From: GCA-2687515 sp002687515 | GTDB lineage: Bacteria; Pseudomonadota; Alphaproteobacteria; Rhodospirillales; UBA2165 | Assembly (NCBI GenBank): GCA_030745835.1 | Contig: JASLNU010000113.1 | Coordinates: forward strand, 1 to 64,000 | Length of the DNA stretch: 64,000 bases | Reading direction: 5' to 3' | In this document: positions 1-9,005 of the stretch, in pieces | Position numbering within the stretch: position 1 is the first letter of the stretch | How the letters are laid out: each line of letters starts with the position of its first letter | The notes under the pieces: model-generated | What the model saw: only the letters and a program-made list of their open reading frames with translations | Databases searched by the model: none | What the model was told of the DNA's origin: nothing | Program-made: the position numbers and the translations under genes

Positions 1-1740
1 TCATGGGTACGTCCGATTCATAATGTTTTATGTGTGTTTGATGGAGTTTTTATCGATCAAGATTGGGGATTAGGCGATAGAGGCGGTAGGCCGTTTCAAA
101 GTTCCATCATCGTTAATTGGAATGACAAAACCTTCGGTCATCGTTTTCTTTCAAAAACACCGATGCAGGTCACCGATTTCGCCGACTACAAAAAACAATT
201 GGAAGCCGCCAATGTGATCCTCGATGCCGCCGAGCGCAAGGCGCGTATCAAGGACGGTGCGGAGAAACTGGCCGCCGAGGCAGGGCTGACATTGCGCTAC
301 GATCCGGCGCTTTTGGACGAGGTGGCCGGGCTAGTGGAATGGCCGGTGCCGTTGATCGGCTCCATCGACACGGAGTTTATGGTTCTGTGGTCGGATGTTC
401 TTGTGAACGTCATGCGTAAACACCAGAAATATTTTGCCCTTGAGGATAGCGACGGCAATTTGGTGCCAAAGTTCATCGTCGTCGCCAACAAGAAAACACG
501 AGACCAGGGTGCCGCCATCATCGCCGGCAATGAGCGCGTTCTGCGCGCGCGTCTGGCCGATGCAAAGTTCTTCCGAGATCAAGATATGGCACAGCCCCTA
601 GAGAGCTACGTACCAAATCTCCAAAATATTGTCTTCCACCGTCAGCTCGGAAGCGTCGGAGACAAAGTTCAACGCTTGGAAATTCTAGCCGGTGATATTG
701 CCGCTCATATCAATGTTGTAGATTTGAAACAGGTGTGCCGAGCCGCCCACCTTTCCAAAGCTGATTTGATGACTCAAATGGTTGGTGAGTTTCCAGACCT
801 GCAAGGCACGATGGGAGGTCGGTATGCAAGCTATGGATCAAGTAGGGAAGATGATGAGGTCGCTCGTGCCATCATCGAACACTATGCGCCCCAGGGGCCG
901 TCCGACACCTGCCCGACGGCGCCGGTCAGCATCGCCGTCGCCTTGGCTGACAAGATCGACACTCTGGTCGGATTTTGGGCCATTGATGAGAAACCCACCG
1001 GATCGAAAGATCCCTTTGCACTTCGCCGCGCCGCCCTGGGAGTTATCCGGCTGGTGGTTGAAAACCGATTGCGAGTAAATCTAAGGGAAATATTTGCGTC
1101 GTCCTTCAATCTATATCCTGATTCTGTAAGACAGCCAGTGCTGGATCGAGTTGATGGCTCGACCGTCAGGGAAACGTTGGAAAACGCTTGGAATGCTGTT
1201 TATCAATCTGATCTTCGAATTTATATGGCTGATCGGTTGAAGGAACAGCTTCGCAGCCAAGGTGTGCGCCATGATTTGATCTCCGCCGTGTTTGCCCTTG
1301 GTGGCGAGGATGATCTAATCCGCCTCTTGGCCCGCGTCGATGCCCTGGGCGCGTTTTTGGAGACCGAGGACGGGGCCAATTTGCTGACCGCCTACAAGCG
1401 CGCCGCCAATATTTTGCGAATCGAAGAGAAAAACGACGATGCGTCTTATAACGGCGCGCCCGATGCCAAGCTGCTCGAACAGGCCGAGGAAAAGGCGCTG
1501 TTCGAAATCCTGGAAAAACTGGCTGTCGAAATATCGCCGATTCTTGCCGATGAGCGCTATGGCGACGCCATGGCATTGCTGGCCACCTTGCGCCCACCGG
1601 TCGATGCCTATTTTGATCATGTCACCGTCAATTGCGACGATGCCGAGCTTCGTGTAAATCGTCTTAGACTTTTGTCCCAAATCAGGGCGGCCATGAATTT
1701 GCTGGCGGACTTTTCTCAGATCGAAGGGGGTGAGCGTTGA
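1..1740 (+). CDS. glyS: Glycyl-tRNA synthetase beta subunit (5' end outside window)
   Basis: This is the beta subunit of the tetrameric bacterial glycyl-tRNA synthetase, which charges tRNA-Gly together with the alpha subunit GlyQ. The frame is open from base 1. The residues before the first GTG (position 34) read WVRPIHNVLCVFDG, a conserved GlyS stretch, so the true start lies upstream of the window. About 579 of the usual roughly 690 residues are present. Family landmarks are the KADL..MVGEFPDLQG block (around 760-810) and the EKPTGSKDPFALRRAALG block (around 990-1040). The C-terminal part matches the tRNA-binding region. Segments around 1-170 and 590-880 are noticeably more AT-rich than neighbouring genes. 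The stop overlaps the ppdK start by 4 bases (TTGA), which suggests translational coupling. Confidence 0.95.
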   Translation, partial: SWVRPIHNVLCVFDGVFIDQDWGLGDRGGRPFQSSIIVNWNDKTFGHRFLSKTPMQVTDFADYKKQLEAANVILDAAERKARIKDGAEKLAAEAGLTLRYDPALLDEVAGLVEWPVPLIGSIDTEFMVLWSDVLVNVMRKHQKYFALEDSDGNLVPKFIVVANKKTRDQGAAIIAGNERVLRARLADAKFFRDQDMAQPLESYVPNLQNIVFHRQLGSVGDKVQRLEILAGDIAAHINVVDLKQVCRAAHLSKADLMTQMVGEFPDLQGTMGGRYASYGSSREDDEVARAIIEHYAPQGPSDTCPTAPVSIAVALADKIDTLVGFWAIDEKPTGSKDPFALRRAALGVIRLVVENRLRVNLREIFASSFNLYPDSVRQPVLDRVDGSTVRETLENAWNAVYQSDLRIYMADRLKEQLRSQGVRHDLISAVFALGGEDDLIRLLARVDALGAFLETEDGANLLTAYKRAANILRIEEKNDDASYNGAPDAKLLEQAEEKALFEILEKLAVEISPILADERYGDAMALLATLRPPVDAYFDHVTVNCDDAELRVNRLRLLSQIRAAMNLLADFSQIEGGER

Positions 1741-4418
1741 GCAAATGGGTTTATGCCTTTGGCGGCGGCGCTGCCGAGGGCGGCGCCGAGATGCGCAATC
1801 TGTTGGGCGGCAAGGGGGCGAACCTGGCCGAAATGTCGGCGCTCGGCCTGCCGGTGCCGCCCGGGTTCACACTGACCACCGAGGTCTGTAACCATTTCAC
1901 CGGCCACCAAGACACTTACCCCGAGGAATTGAAGGGGCAGGTGGACGCGGCCTTGCAGACTATCGAGGATGAGATCGGCGCGCGCTTTGGCGATGCCGGC
2001 AATCCGCTGCTGGTCTCGGTGCGGTCCGGATCGCGCGCCTCGATGCCGGGGATGATGGATACGGTGCTCAATCTCGGCCTCAACGACGATACCGTCCGCG
2101 GCTTGGCCAAGGCGTCCGGCGACGAACGCTTCGCCTATGACAGCTACCGCCGCTTCATCCAGATGTATGGCGACGTGGTGTTGGGGGTCGGCCACCATCA
2201 TTTCGAGGATATCCTGGCGCTGCACAAGGAAGACAAAGACGTCGCCCTGGATACGGACCTGGAAGCCGACGACTGGAAAGCCGTCTGCGAGGAATTCAAG
2301 GCCAAGGTCGGGGACCTATTGGGCGCGCCCTTTCCGCAGGCGCCCGAAGACCAGCTTTGGGGCGCCATCGGCGCCGTCTTCGGAAGCTGGATGAACGAAC
2401 GCGCCATCATCTACCGGCGGCTGCACGAGATTCCCGAAAGCTGGGGCACGGCGGTCAATGTGCAATCCATGGTGTTCGGCAACATGGGCGACCATTCGGC
2501 GACCGGCGTCTGCTTCACGCGCAATCCGTCGACCGGCGAAAACGCCTTCTACGGCGAATATCTGATCAACGCCCAGGGCGAGGACGTGGTCGCCGGCATC
2601 CGCACGCCGCAGCCGCTGACCATCAATGAGATGGCCCACAGCCATTCCAAGCTGCCGTCGATGGAAGAGTTCATGCCCGAAATTTTCGCCGAGCTTTGCG
2701 ATGTCCGGGGCGCGCTGGAACGGCATTACAAGGACATGCAGGACATGGAGTTCACGGTCCAGGAGGGCAAGCTGTGGATGCTGCAGACCCGGACCGGCAA
2801 GCGCACCGCCAAGGCGGCGCTCAAAATCGCCATCGAAATGTCCGATGACGGCCTGATCAGCCGGAATGAGGCGATCCAGCGCATCGATCCGGCGCAATTG
2901 GACCAATTGCTGCATCCGACCCTGGACCCTGACGCTGAGCGCCATGTGCTGGCCAAGGGATTGCCGGCATCGCCCGGCGCCGCTTGCGGGCGCATCGCGT
3001 TTTCGGCCGCCGAAGCCGAGGAAATGACCGCCGCCGGGGAAAAAGTAATCCTGGTACGTATCGAAACCAGCCCCGAGGATATCGGCGGCATGCACGCCGC
3101 CGAAGGCATCCTGACGACGCGCGGCGGCATGACCAGCCACGCCGCCGTGGTGGCGCGCGGCATGGGCCGCCCTTGTGTCGCCGGCGCCGGCGAAATTCGC
3201 ATCGATTACCGGGCGCGCACCATGCAGGCGCAAGGACAGACCGTCGAGGCCGGCGCGGTGATCACCATCGATGGCTCCAGAGGCGAAGTGATGCTCGGCG
3301 AGGTGAAGACCATCCAGCCCGAAATGACCGGCGATTTCGGCACCCTGATGGAATGGGCCGATGCGGTGCGCAGCCTCGGCGTCCGCACCAACGCGGAAAC
3401 CCCCGAAGATGCGGCGACGGCGGTGAAATTCGGCGCCGAAGGCATCGGCCTTTGCCGCACCGAGCATATGTTCTTCGATCCCGAACGCATCATCCATATG
3501 CGCGAAATGATCCTGGCGGCGGACGAGGACGGGCGGCGCGCGGCGCTCGATAAGCTGCTGCCCTATCAGCGCGGCGATTTCACCGAACTGTTCCGCATCA
3601 TGAAGGGATTGCCGGTGACGGTGCGCCTTTTGGACCCGCCGCTGCACGAGTTCCTGCCGACCAGCGACGATGAAATGAACGAAGTGGCGGAAGCCGCCGG
3701 CGCAGATGTCGGTGATGTGCGGGCGCGCGCCGCCGCCTTGCACGAATCCAATCCGATGCTCGGCCTGCGCGGCTGCCGGCTCGGCATCATGCATCCGGAA
3801 ATTTATGAAATGCAGTGCCGCGCCATCTTCGAGGCGGTGGCCGCCGTTCTGGCCGAAGACGGCGAGGCGGTGACGCCCGAGGTGATGATCCCGCTGGTCG
3901 GTACGGCCCAAGAGTTCGATATCCTGAAAGACATGGTCGAGCGCGTCGCCGCCGAGGTCTCGAAGGCTAAGGGCGTGGAGCTGACCTACATCACCGGCAC
4001 CATGATCGAATTGCCGCGCGCCGCCTTGTGTGCCGGCGAGATCGCCGAGGGCGCCGAATTTTTCTCCTTCGGCACCAACGATCTGACGCAGACCACGTTC
4101 GGATTGTCGCGCGACGATTCGGGCTCGTTCCTGGAGGCCTACCAGGAAAAGGGCATTTTCGAAAAAGACCCGTTCGTCACCATCGACCAGTCGGGCGTCG
4201 GCGAACTGGTGCGCCTCGCCGTCGAACGCGGGCGCCGCGTCCGGCCCGATCTGAAGCTCGGCATCTGCGGCGAACATGGCGGCGATCCGGCGTCCATCCA
4301 TTTCTGCCAGGATGCCGGCCTCGACTATGTTTCCTGCTCCCCCTACCGGGTTCCCATCGCCCGCCTGGCGGCGGCCCAGGCGGCGCTCGCCGGCGGCAAG
4401 GTGTGCGTCGATGCGTGA
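1737..4418 (+). CDS. ppdK: Pyruvate, phosphate dikinase
   Basis: It interconverts pyruvate, ATP and Pi with PEP, AMP and PPi in the cytoplasm. At 893 residues it is full length for the family. The N-terminal ATP-grasp domain opens with GGKGANLAEM. The phosphohistidine domain has GGMTSHAAVVARGMG with the catalytic His (around base 3140). The C-terminal PEP/pyruvate TIM barrel has FGTNDLTQ and GICGEHGGD. The start is TTG at 1737, preceded by a strong GAAGGGGG Shine-Dalgarno sequence and overlapping the glyS stop. The glyS-ppdK order is common in Alphaproteobacteria. The large antisense open frames over this gene are codon-bias shadows. Confidence 0.97.
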   Translation: MSKWVYAFGGGAAEGGAEMRNLLGGKGANLAEMSALGLPVPPGFTLTTEVCNHFTGHQDTYPEELKGQVDAALQTIEDEIGARFGDAGNPLLVSVRSGSRASMPGMMDTVLNLGLNDDTVRGLAKASGDERFAYDSYRRFIQMYGDVVLGVGHHHFEDILALHKEDKDVALDTDLEADDWKAVCEEFKAKVGDLLGAPFPQAPEDQLWGAIGAVFGSWMNERAIIYRRLHEIPESWGTAVNVQSMVFGNMGDHSATGVCFTRNPSTGENAFYGEYLINAQGEDVVAGIRTPQPLTINEMAHSHSKLPSMEEFMPEIFAELCDVRGALERHYKDMQDMEFTVQEGKLWMLQTRTGKRTAKAALKIAIEMSDDGLISRNEAIQRIDPAQLDQLLHPTLDPDAERHVLAKGLPASPGAACGRIAFSAAEAEEMTAAGEKVILVRIETSPEDIGGMHAAEGILTTRGGMTSHAAVVARGMGRPCVAGAGEIRIDYRARTMQAQGQTVEAGAVITIDGSRGEVMLGEVKTIQPEMTGDFGTLMEWADAVRSLGVRTNAETPEDAATAVKFGAEGIGLCRTEHMFFDPERIIHMREMILAADEDGRRAALDKLLPYQRGDFTELFRIMKGLPVTVRLLDPPLHEFLPTSDDEMNEVAEAAGADVGDVRARAAALHESNPMLGLRGCRLGIMHPEIYEMQCRAIFEAVAAVLAEDGEAVTPEVMIPLVGTAQEFDILKDMVERVAAEVSKAKGVELTYITGTMIELPRAALCAGEIAEGAEFFSFGTNDLTQTTFGLSRDDSGSFLEAYQEKGIFEKDPFVTIDQSGVGELVRLAVERGRRVRPDLKLGICGEHGGDPASIHFCQDAGLDYVSCSPYRVPIARLAAAQAALAGGKVCVDA

Positions 4419-4424
4419 CCGGCG

Positions 4425-5186
4425 CTAGACTCCGCCGGTGATGGTATAGACGATGCCGGACGTATATGACGCCCGCTCGGAGGCAAGGAAGACGACGAAA
4501 TCGGCGACCTCGCGCGGCTCGGTGGGCCGCCCGAAGGGCATGGTTGGCAGCAGTTCGGTCCAGCGCTCCTTGTCACCCAGTTCCTTCTCGGCGCGCGCCA
4601 GGTAGCGTTCCGCCTGGCGGTCGGTCTTGGTGATCGAGGGATGCAGGCCGCAGACGCGCACCCCCTTGGCCGTGCTGTCCTTGCCGAGGGCCTGGGTCAT
4701 CGCGTCGAGGGCCGCGTTGGCGCCGCCGCCGGCGATGTAGCGCCCGGTCGGGTTCTGGGCGGCGCTGCCGATGACGTTGACGATGACGCCCGAGCCGCGC
4801 GCTTCCATATGCGGATAGATGGCGCGCATCATATTGATGTAGCCGAACAGCTTCAGCTCCCAGGCTTGGCGCCAGGCAGCTTCGTCGAGATCGAGGATAT
4901 TGCCGGGCGGGATGGCGCCGGCGTTGTTGATCAGGATATCGATGCCGGCGCAGGCTTCGGCCAGGGCGCCGACCTCGCTGGAATTGGAAAGATCGGAGAC
5001 ATGGATTTCGACATTGACGTTATGGCGATCACGGATGGCGCCGGCGGTGGCCTGCAAATCCACCTCGGTGCGCGCCGCCAGATGCAGGTGGCAGCCTTCC
5101 TCGGCCAGGACCTCGGCCACCGCCTTGCCGATGCCGCGGCTGCCGCCGGTGACCAGCGCCGTCTTGCCTCCGAGGTTCATGTCCAT
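4425..5186 (-). CDS. SDR-family oxidoreductase lacking the catalytic Lys
   Basis: This is a classical-size (253 aa) short-chain dehydrogenase with a Rossmann fold. The N-terminal cofactor motif is GGSRGIG and the structural NNAG motif is present. The start at 5186 was chosen because GGAGG lies just upstream; a longer frame to 5300 exists but its extra residues look non-conserved. The usual YxxxK active site reads RYIAGGGAN, so the Lys position is Gly, and the upstream Ser is closer to Tyr than usual. It may therefore be a divergent SDR with a different mechanism or a weakened activity. The substrate cannot be inferred. It converges with ppdK (6 bp apart) and diverges from the amidohydrolase. 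Confidence 0.85.
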   Translation of the reverse strand: MDMNLGGKTALVTGGSRGIGKAVAEVLAEEGCHLHLAARTEVDLQATAGAIRDRHNVNVEIHVSDLSNSSEVGALAEACAGIDILINNAGAIPPGNILDLDEAAWRQAWELKLFGYINMMRAIYPHMEARGSGVIVNVIGSAAQNPTGRYIAGGGANAALDAMTQALGKDSTAKGVRVCGLHPSITKTDRQAERYLARAEKELGDKERWTELLPTMPFGRPTEPREVADFVVFLASERASYTSGIVYTITGGV

Positions 5187-5292
5187 GGCCGTGCCTCCTC
5201 CCTCTATGACCGGGCGATTATCCGGAGCGCATCGGAGGTTTGCAACCGCCGTGGCGCCGGCGCTAAGGTCGGGCTCATCAGAGGAATAAATT

Positions 5293-6303
5293 ATGGCCAT
5301 TGATCTGCATACCCACTACATCCCCGAAACCGTCGCCGAAATGCTGCGCCGCCGGGGCAAGGCGCCGATGATCGTTCCCGGCGACGGCTCGGAAAACTTC
5401 CACATCGCCAGCGGCGTGCTGCCGTTCTGGCCCGAATATATGGATATGGCGGGGCGCCTCACCTATATGGACGGCCTCGGTGTGACGGCGCAGCTGCTGT
5501 CGCTGGCTGGCCTCTTTGGCACCGATTCGCTGCCCGCCGCCGAGGCCCTGCCCATCGCCCAAGCCTTCAACGATGATGTGAGCCGGCTCGCGGCGGCCAA
5601 TCCGGACCGCTTCCAAGGCCTCGCCTCGCTGCCCTTCGATGATCTCGACGCGGCGGTGGCCGAATACCGGCGGGCGCGCACCGAGCTTGGCCTGATCGGC
5701 GCCATCCTGCCCAACAATTTCTTTTTGAGCCTGGATTCGGCGGAAAAGCTGACGCCGCTGTTCGATGCCGCCAACCAGCTCGGCGGTCATATCTTCATCC
5801 ATCCGGGGCCGCGGCCCGACCAGCGCCCCGACCTGGAAGACGGCTTTACGGCGCCCCGGCGCGACAACGCCATGGCGCGCGCCGCCCTTGATGTGCAATC
5901 GGCGGTCGGCCACGCCATGGTGACGCTGCTGTTCACCGATTTCCTCGACGCTCACCCGAATATATCGGTGCACGTGGCCAATCTCGGCGGCACCCTGCCC
6001 GATGTCATCGAGCGCATCGACCATATGTCGGTGACCCGCACCCCGGACGCGCCGCTGCCGTCATCGCGCCTGCGCCGCCTGCATGTGGATTGCTCGTCGT
6101 TGGGTCGGCGCGCCATCGAGATCGCGGCCTCGCTGTTCGGGCCTGAACATATCGTCTTTGGCACCGACTGTCCGATCTTCCGCACCGACTGGTCGCTGAA
6201 CGCCATCGACGCCGCCTCCCTTTCCGAGACCGAGAAAGAGGCCATCCGTTGGCGCAACGCCGCCGAGCTTCTGGCGCCGCTGTGGCCGGAACTGGCCGGC
6301 TGA
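5293..6303 (+). CDS. Amidohydrolase-family protein (ACMSD-like decarboxylase/hydrolase)
   Basis: This is a metal-dependent TIM-barrel enzyme of the amidohydrolase_2 type (PF04909), 336 aa. Visible ligands are the N-terminal HTH pair (His6, His8), a barrel His in FIHPG (about residue 170) and the catalytic Asp in FGTDCP (about residue 292). This set is seen in 2-amino-3-carboxymuconate-6-semialdehyde decarboxylase and related 2,3-dihydroxybenzoate-type decarboxylases. The exact substrate is unknown. ATG 5293 is preceded by AGAGGAA. It is divergent from the SDR across about 106 bp, so the two may share a control region. Confidence 0.88.
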   Translation: MAIDLHTHYIPETVAEMLRRRGKAPMIVPGDGSENFHIASGVLPFWPEYMDMAGRLTYMDGLGVTAQLLSLAGLFGTDSLPAAEALPIAQAFNDDVSRLAAANPDRFQGLASLPFDDLDAAVAEYRRARTELGLIGAILPNNFFLSLDSAEKLTPLFDAANQLGGHIFIHPGPRPDQRPDLEDGFTAPRRDNAMARAALDVQSAVGHAMVTLLFTDFLDAHPNISVHVANLGGTLPDVIERIDHMSVTRTPDAPLPSSRLRRLHVDCSSLGRRAIEIAASLFGPEHIVFGTDCPIFRTDWSLNAIDAASLSETEKEAIRWRNAAELLAPLWPELAG

Positions 6304-6313
6304 AAACGGGCCG

Positions 6314-6964
6314 CTAGCGCATGGCGAAAATAACGAATTCCCGGGGGGCGAGGCGGTCAACCAGCCGCGCGTTCGGGGCAAGGTGGCGCTGGCAGAAATC
6401 CAAATAGTACTCGGGATCGCCGTAATAAAGGGTGTTTTGGCGTTCCGGGTTGTGGACGCTCAACATGTTGAAACCGAGGCCGGTCCGCGTCTGTGACCAA
6501 AGGTGGCAAAGGCTGTCCTCGACCAACTCGCGCCAATCGGCATCGCCGGCATCCATCTTCATATTGTAGGTGCCGGAAACGAAAGAATAGTCGGCAACGT
6601 GGGTGGCGGCATGGCTGACGATAAATTCGGCGCGCGGATCATTGATGCGGGCGCGCGCCGCGGCGATCATTTCAGGCGCGATGTCATAGCCGTAATAGCG
6701 CCCGTTCTTGAGCGCGGGAAGGGCGGCGAAAGTATCGAACATGGGGCCGTAGCCGCATCCCAGATCGTTGACCGAGATCGGTTGATCCTCGCCCAAATGG
6801 GCGATCAGTCCGGCGAAGATTTGAAAACGGCGCAGCATGCGTTCCGGGTCGGTCCAGGCCAGCGCCCTGTGCTTGGTTCCGAACGCCTTGAGCGCGCGCC
6901 CGAATGTTTGGGCTACCGGCCCCAGCAAAGTGTCATCGTAGGCTGGTTGCTGCTCCGGGCTCAT
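6314..6964 (-). CDS. Class I SAM-dependent methyltransferase
   Basis: A small (216 aa) Rossmann-fold methyltransferase. The SAM-binding motif I is DLGCGYGPMFD (around base 6760), followed by an acidic YGYDIAPEM strand. The acceptor is unknown. The ATG at 6964 overlaps the stop of the upstream ygfZ-like gene as ATGA, which makes it the preferred start; an ATG at 6982 would add six residues. The pair is probably co-transcribed on the minus strand. The gene ends convergently about 10 bp from the amidohydrolase. Confidence 0.85.
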   Translation of the reverse strand: MSPEQQPAYDDTLLGPVAQTFGRALKAFGTKHRALAWTDPERMLRRFQIFAGLIAHLGEDQPISVNDLGCGYGPMFDTFAALPALKNGRYYGYDIAPEMIAAARARINDPRAEFIVSHAATHVADYSFVSGTYNMKMDAGDADWRELVEDSLCHLWSQTRTGLGFNMLSVHNPERQNTLYYGDPEYYLDFCQRHLAPNARLVDRLAPREFVIFAMR

Positions 6965-7860
6965 GGTTCCCGGATCATCCATTTGGGCTCAACCGGGATG
7001 ACGACGGCATCGCCGGAACGAAGCGGCGTGCCGCTGGCGCGCGCCTCTGCGATGGCCTCCAGGCGCAACAGCGCGATGGCGCGGCCGCCGGTTCCCGATT
7101 TAACGGTACCGGCTTCGCGTTTGCCGAAGTTGATGGTGGCGCCGGGCTCGGGCAACGGCCCCTCTATATCAACCGGGAACAGGCGCCGCTTGACCAGGCC
7201 CCGGTACCTGGTGCGCGCCGTCAGCTCCTGACCCATGTAGCAGCCCTTGTCGAAATCGACGCCGTTAAGTTCCTCGAAGCCGCATTCCAGCAGCGTCGAT
7301 TTATCGACATCGATATCGCGGCTGCCGTCGGGCAATCCGTGGCTCAGGCGCAGCGCATCGTAGGTTTCCGCCCCGGTTGCGGTCAGCCCCAGGCTTTCCA
7401 ATTTTTCGGCGGCGCCGTGGCCCGAAAGAACTGCGCGCACGCCCATATCGGTCAGGCGCGGATCAACATAGGCGCATCCATTATGAAACGGGCCGGCCGA
7501 ACCCGGGCCCGGGCTGAGCCCGAAGGCGGCGTGGACGTCCGGCCCGAAGGCGGCGGCAACCTTGAAATCGGCTTGGGTAAGCTGGACCTTGGCGCGCAGC
7601 TTGAACATGGTCAGGCGCTGCAAAAGGTCGTCGGCGCGGCCGGCCTCGCAATCGAGGATCAACTCGCCGTTCAGTTCGGTGACGAAAAAATCGTGCAGGA
7701 ACTTCCCTTGAGGTGTCAGCAGCGCCGAATAAACGGCCCGGTCCGGTCCGACCCGGTGAATGTCGTTGGAGACCAGGCCTTGCAGGAATTCGCGGGCATC
7801 TTCGCCGCTGACAGCGATCAACGCCCGGTTTTCAAGTAGCGTGAATTGGCATTCGTCCAT
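6961..7860 (-). CDS. ygfZ: YgfZ/GcvT folate-binding protein
   Basis: A 299-aa tetrahydrofolate-binding protein of the YgfZ (IbaG/COG0354) family, which in other bacteria supports assembly or repair of some Fe-S enzymes. The diagnostic signature KGCYMGQE is present (around base 7235), including the conserved Cys. The start at 7860 (MDECQF) fits the family. The longer frame to 7905 adds residues outside the usual N-terminus. It overlaps the downstream methyltransferase by 4 bases and is divergent from the glycosyltransferase cluster across about 88 bp. Confidence 0.9.
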   Translation of the reverse strand: MDECQFTLLENRALIAVSGEDAREFLQGLVSNDIHRVGPDRAVYSALLTPQGKFLHDFFVTELNGELILDCEAGRADDLLQRLTMFKLRAKVQLTQADFKVAAAFGPDVHAAFGLSPGPGSAGPFHNGCAYVDPRLTDMGVRAVLSGHGAAEKLESLGLTATGAETYDALRLSHGLPDGSRDIDVDKSTLLECGFEELNGVDFDKGCYMGQELTARTRYRGLVKRRLFPVDIEGPLPEPGATINFGKREAGTVKSGTGGRAIALLRLEAIAEARASGTPLRSGDAVVIPVEPKWMIREP

Positions 7861-7948
7861 ACCGGATAATATAGCCGGGCGTCCGCTTGGTGCAATTCCC
7901 CGCACTCAGGTTGTTTGCTTTCGCGGTGGCGACGTGTAAACAGCCGTC

Positions 7949-8995
7949 ATGCAGATCACGATGATCGACTTCTCCATAGCGTTCGATGGTTCATCGCCCG
8001 ATGAACGCGCGCTCGGCGGCGCGGAAAAGGCTTTTGCCCGCCTGGCCGCCGCCTTGGCCGGGCGCGGCCACACGGTTGCCGCCATCAACCGGTGTGCCGA
8101 TCAAATCCGGCTCGACGACGTCGACTGGCTGCCCTGGGACAGCCCGCGCCCGCCGGAAACCGACGTGCTGATTGCTTTTCGCAGGCCAATGCTGTTGCAC
8201 GAGGTGGATGAGGCGGCGCACCGGACCTTGTGGCTCTGGGATGGACCGAAACTACTTGATAGGCCGGAGCACAAGCGTGTCATCGAACGGCAACGTCCGA
8301 CCTTGGTGTTTACCGGAAACGCGCATCGCGATGCCCTGAATTCTTGGCGGGATTTGCGGCAAGCGGTCATCGTTCCGGGTGTCGATCGCGCCTATACCGA
8401 TGCGGCGGAGGATGAAATCGGGATTCCGAATCCTGTCGCGGTGCTGACCACCCATCCTCTGCATGGCCTGACAGAGATCGTCCGGCTTTGGTCGCAGCGC
8501 ATACATCCCGGGCGCCCCGAGGCACGTTTACATATCTATTCCGCCGGTTTGTGGCACGGCATGGAAGGCGGCGAGGTGGACGCGAAGTTGCAGCCGGCCA
8601 TGGACGCGGTGCGCGCGGCGGTAGATGATGGCGTCGAGGTGCGCCCGCCGCTGGCAGACCCCGGAATGGCTGCCGTGTACCGGCGCGCCAGCGCTCATCT
8701 ATATCCCGTAATCAGGGGTGAAATGTACGGCTCCACCTTGGCCGAAAGCCAAGCCGCGGGAACGCCGGCGGTGGTTCACACCTCCGCCGGGGCCAGCCGG
8801 GCGTTGTCGGAGCGTGTCAGGAATGGCCAGACCGGATACATGGCGCCCGACGACGATGCCTTCGTCAATTTGACGCTGGGGTTGCTGGAGCCGGATTCGG
8901 CCATGTATCAAAGCCTCGGCCGCGAAGCGCGCGCCACGCAAGGGGCGCGCGGCTGGGATCAGGCGGCCATCGAATTTGAAGCGCTTTGGAAGTAG
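7949..8995 (+). CDS. Glycosyltransferase, GT4-like
   Basis: First gene of a surface-glycan cluster, 348 aa with a GT-B fold. The N-terminus has a GGAEKAFARLA segment, a common acceptor-domain signature of GT4 enzymes. The C-terminal nucleotide-sugar domain has EMYGSTLAESQAAGTPAV, matching the usual E..G....E..A.G.PVV pattern. It resembles the product at 10717 in its opening (FDG...LGG.E), so the two are probably paralogues. It likely acts at the inner membrane face on lipopolysaccharide core or another envelope glycan. Donor and acceptor cannot be told from sequence. Ten bases separate it from the next gene. Confidence 0.86.
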   Translation: MQITMIDFSIAFDGSSPDERALGGAEKAFARLAAALAGRGHTVAAINRCADQIRLDDVDWLPWDSPRPPETDVLIAFRRPMLLHEVDEAAHRTLWLWDGPKLLDRPEHKRVIERQRPTLVFTGNAHRDALNSWRDLRQAVIVPGVDRAYTDAAEDEIGIPNPVAVLTTHPLHGLTEIVRLWSQRIHPGRPEARLHIYSAGLWHGMEGGEVDAKLQPAMDAVRAAVDDGVEVRPPLADPGMAAVYRRASAHLYPVIRGEMYGSTLAESQAAGTPAVVHTSAGASRALSERVRNGQTGYMAPDDDAFVNLTLGLLEPDSAMYQSLGREARATQGARGWDQAAIEFEALWK

Positions 8996-9005
8996 TATTG
9001 GCGCC

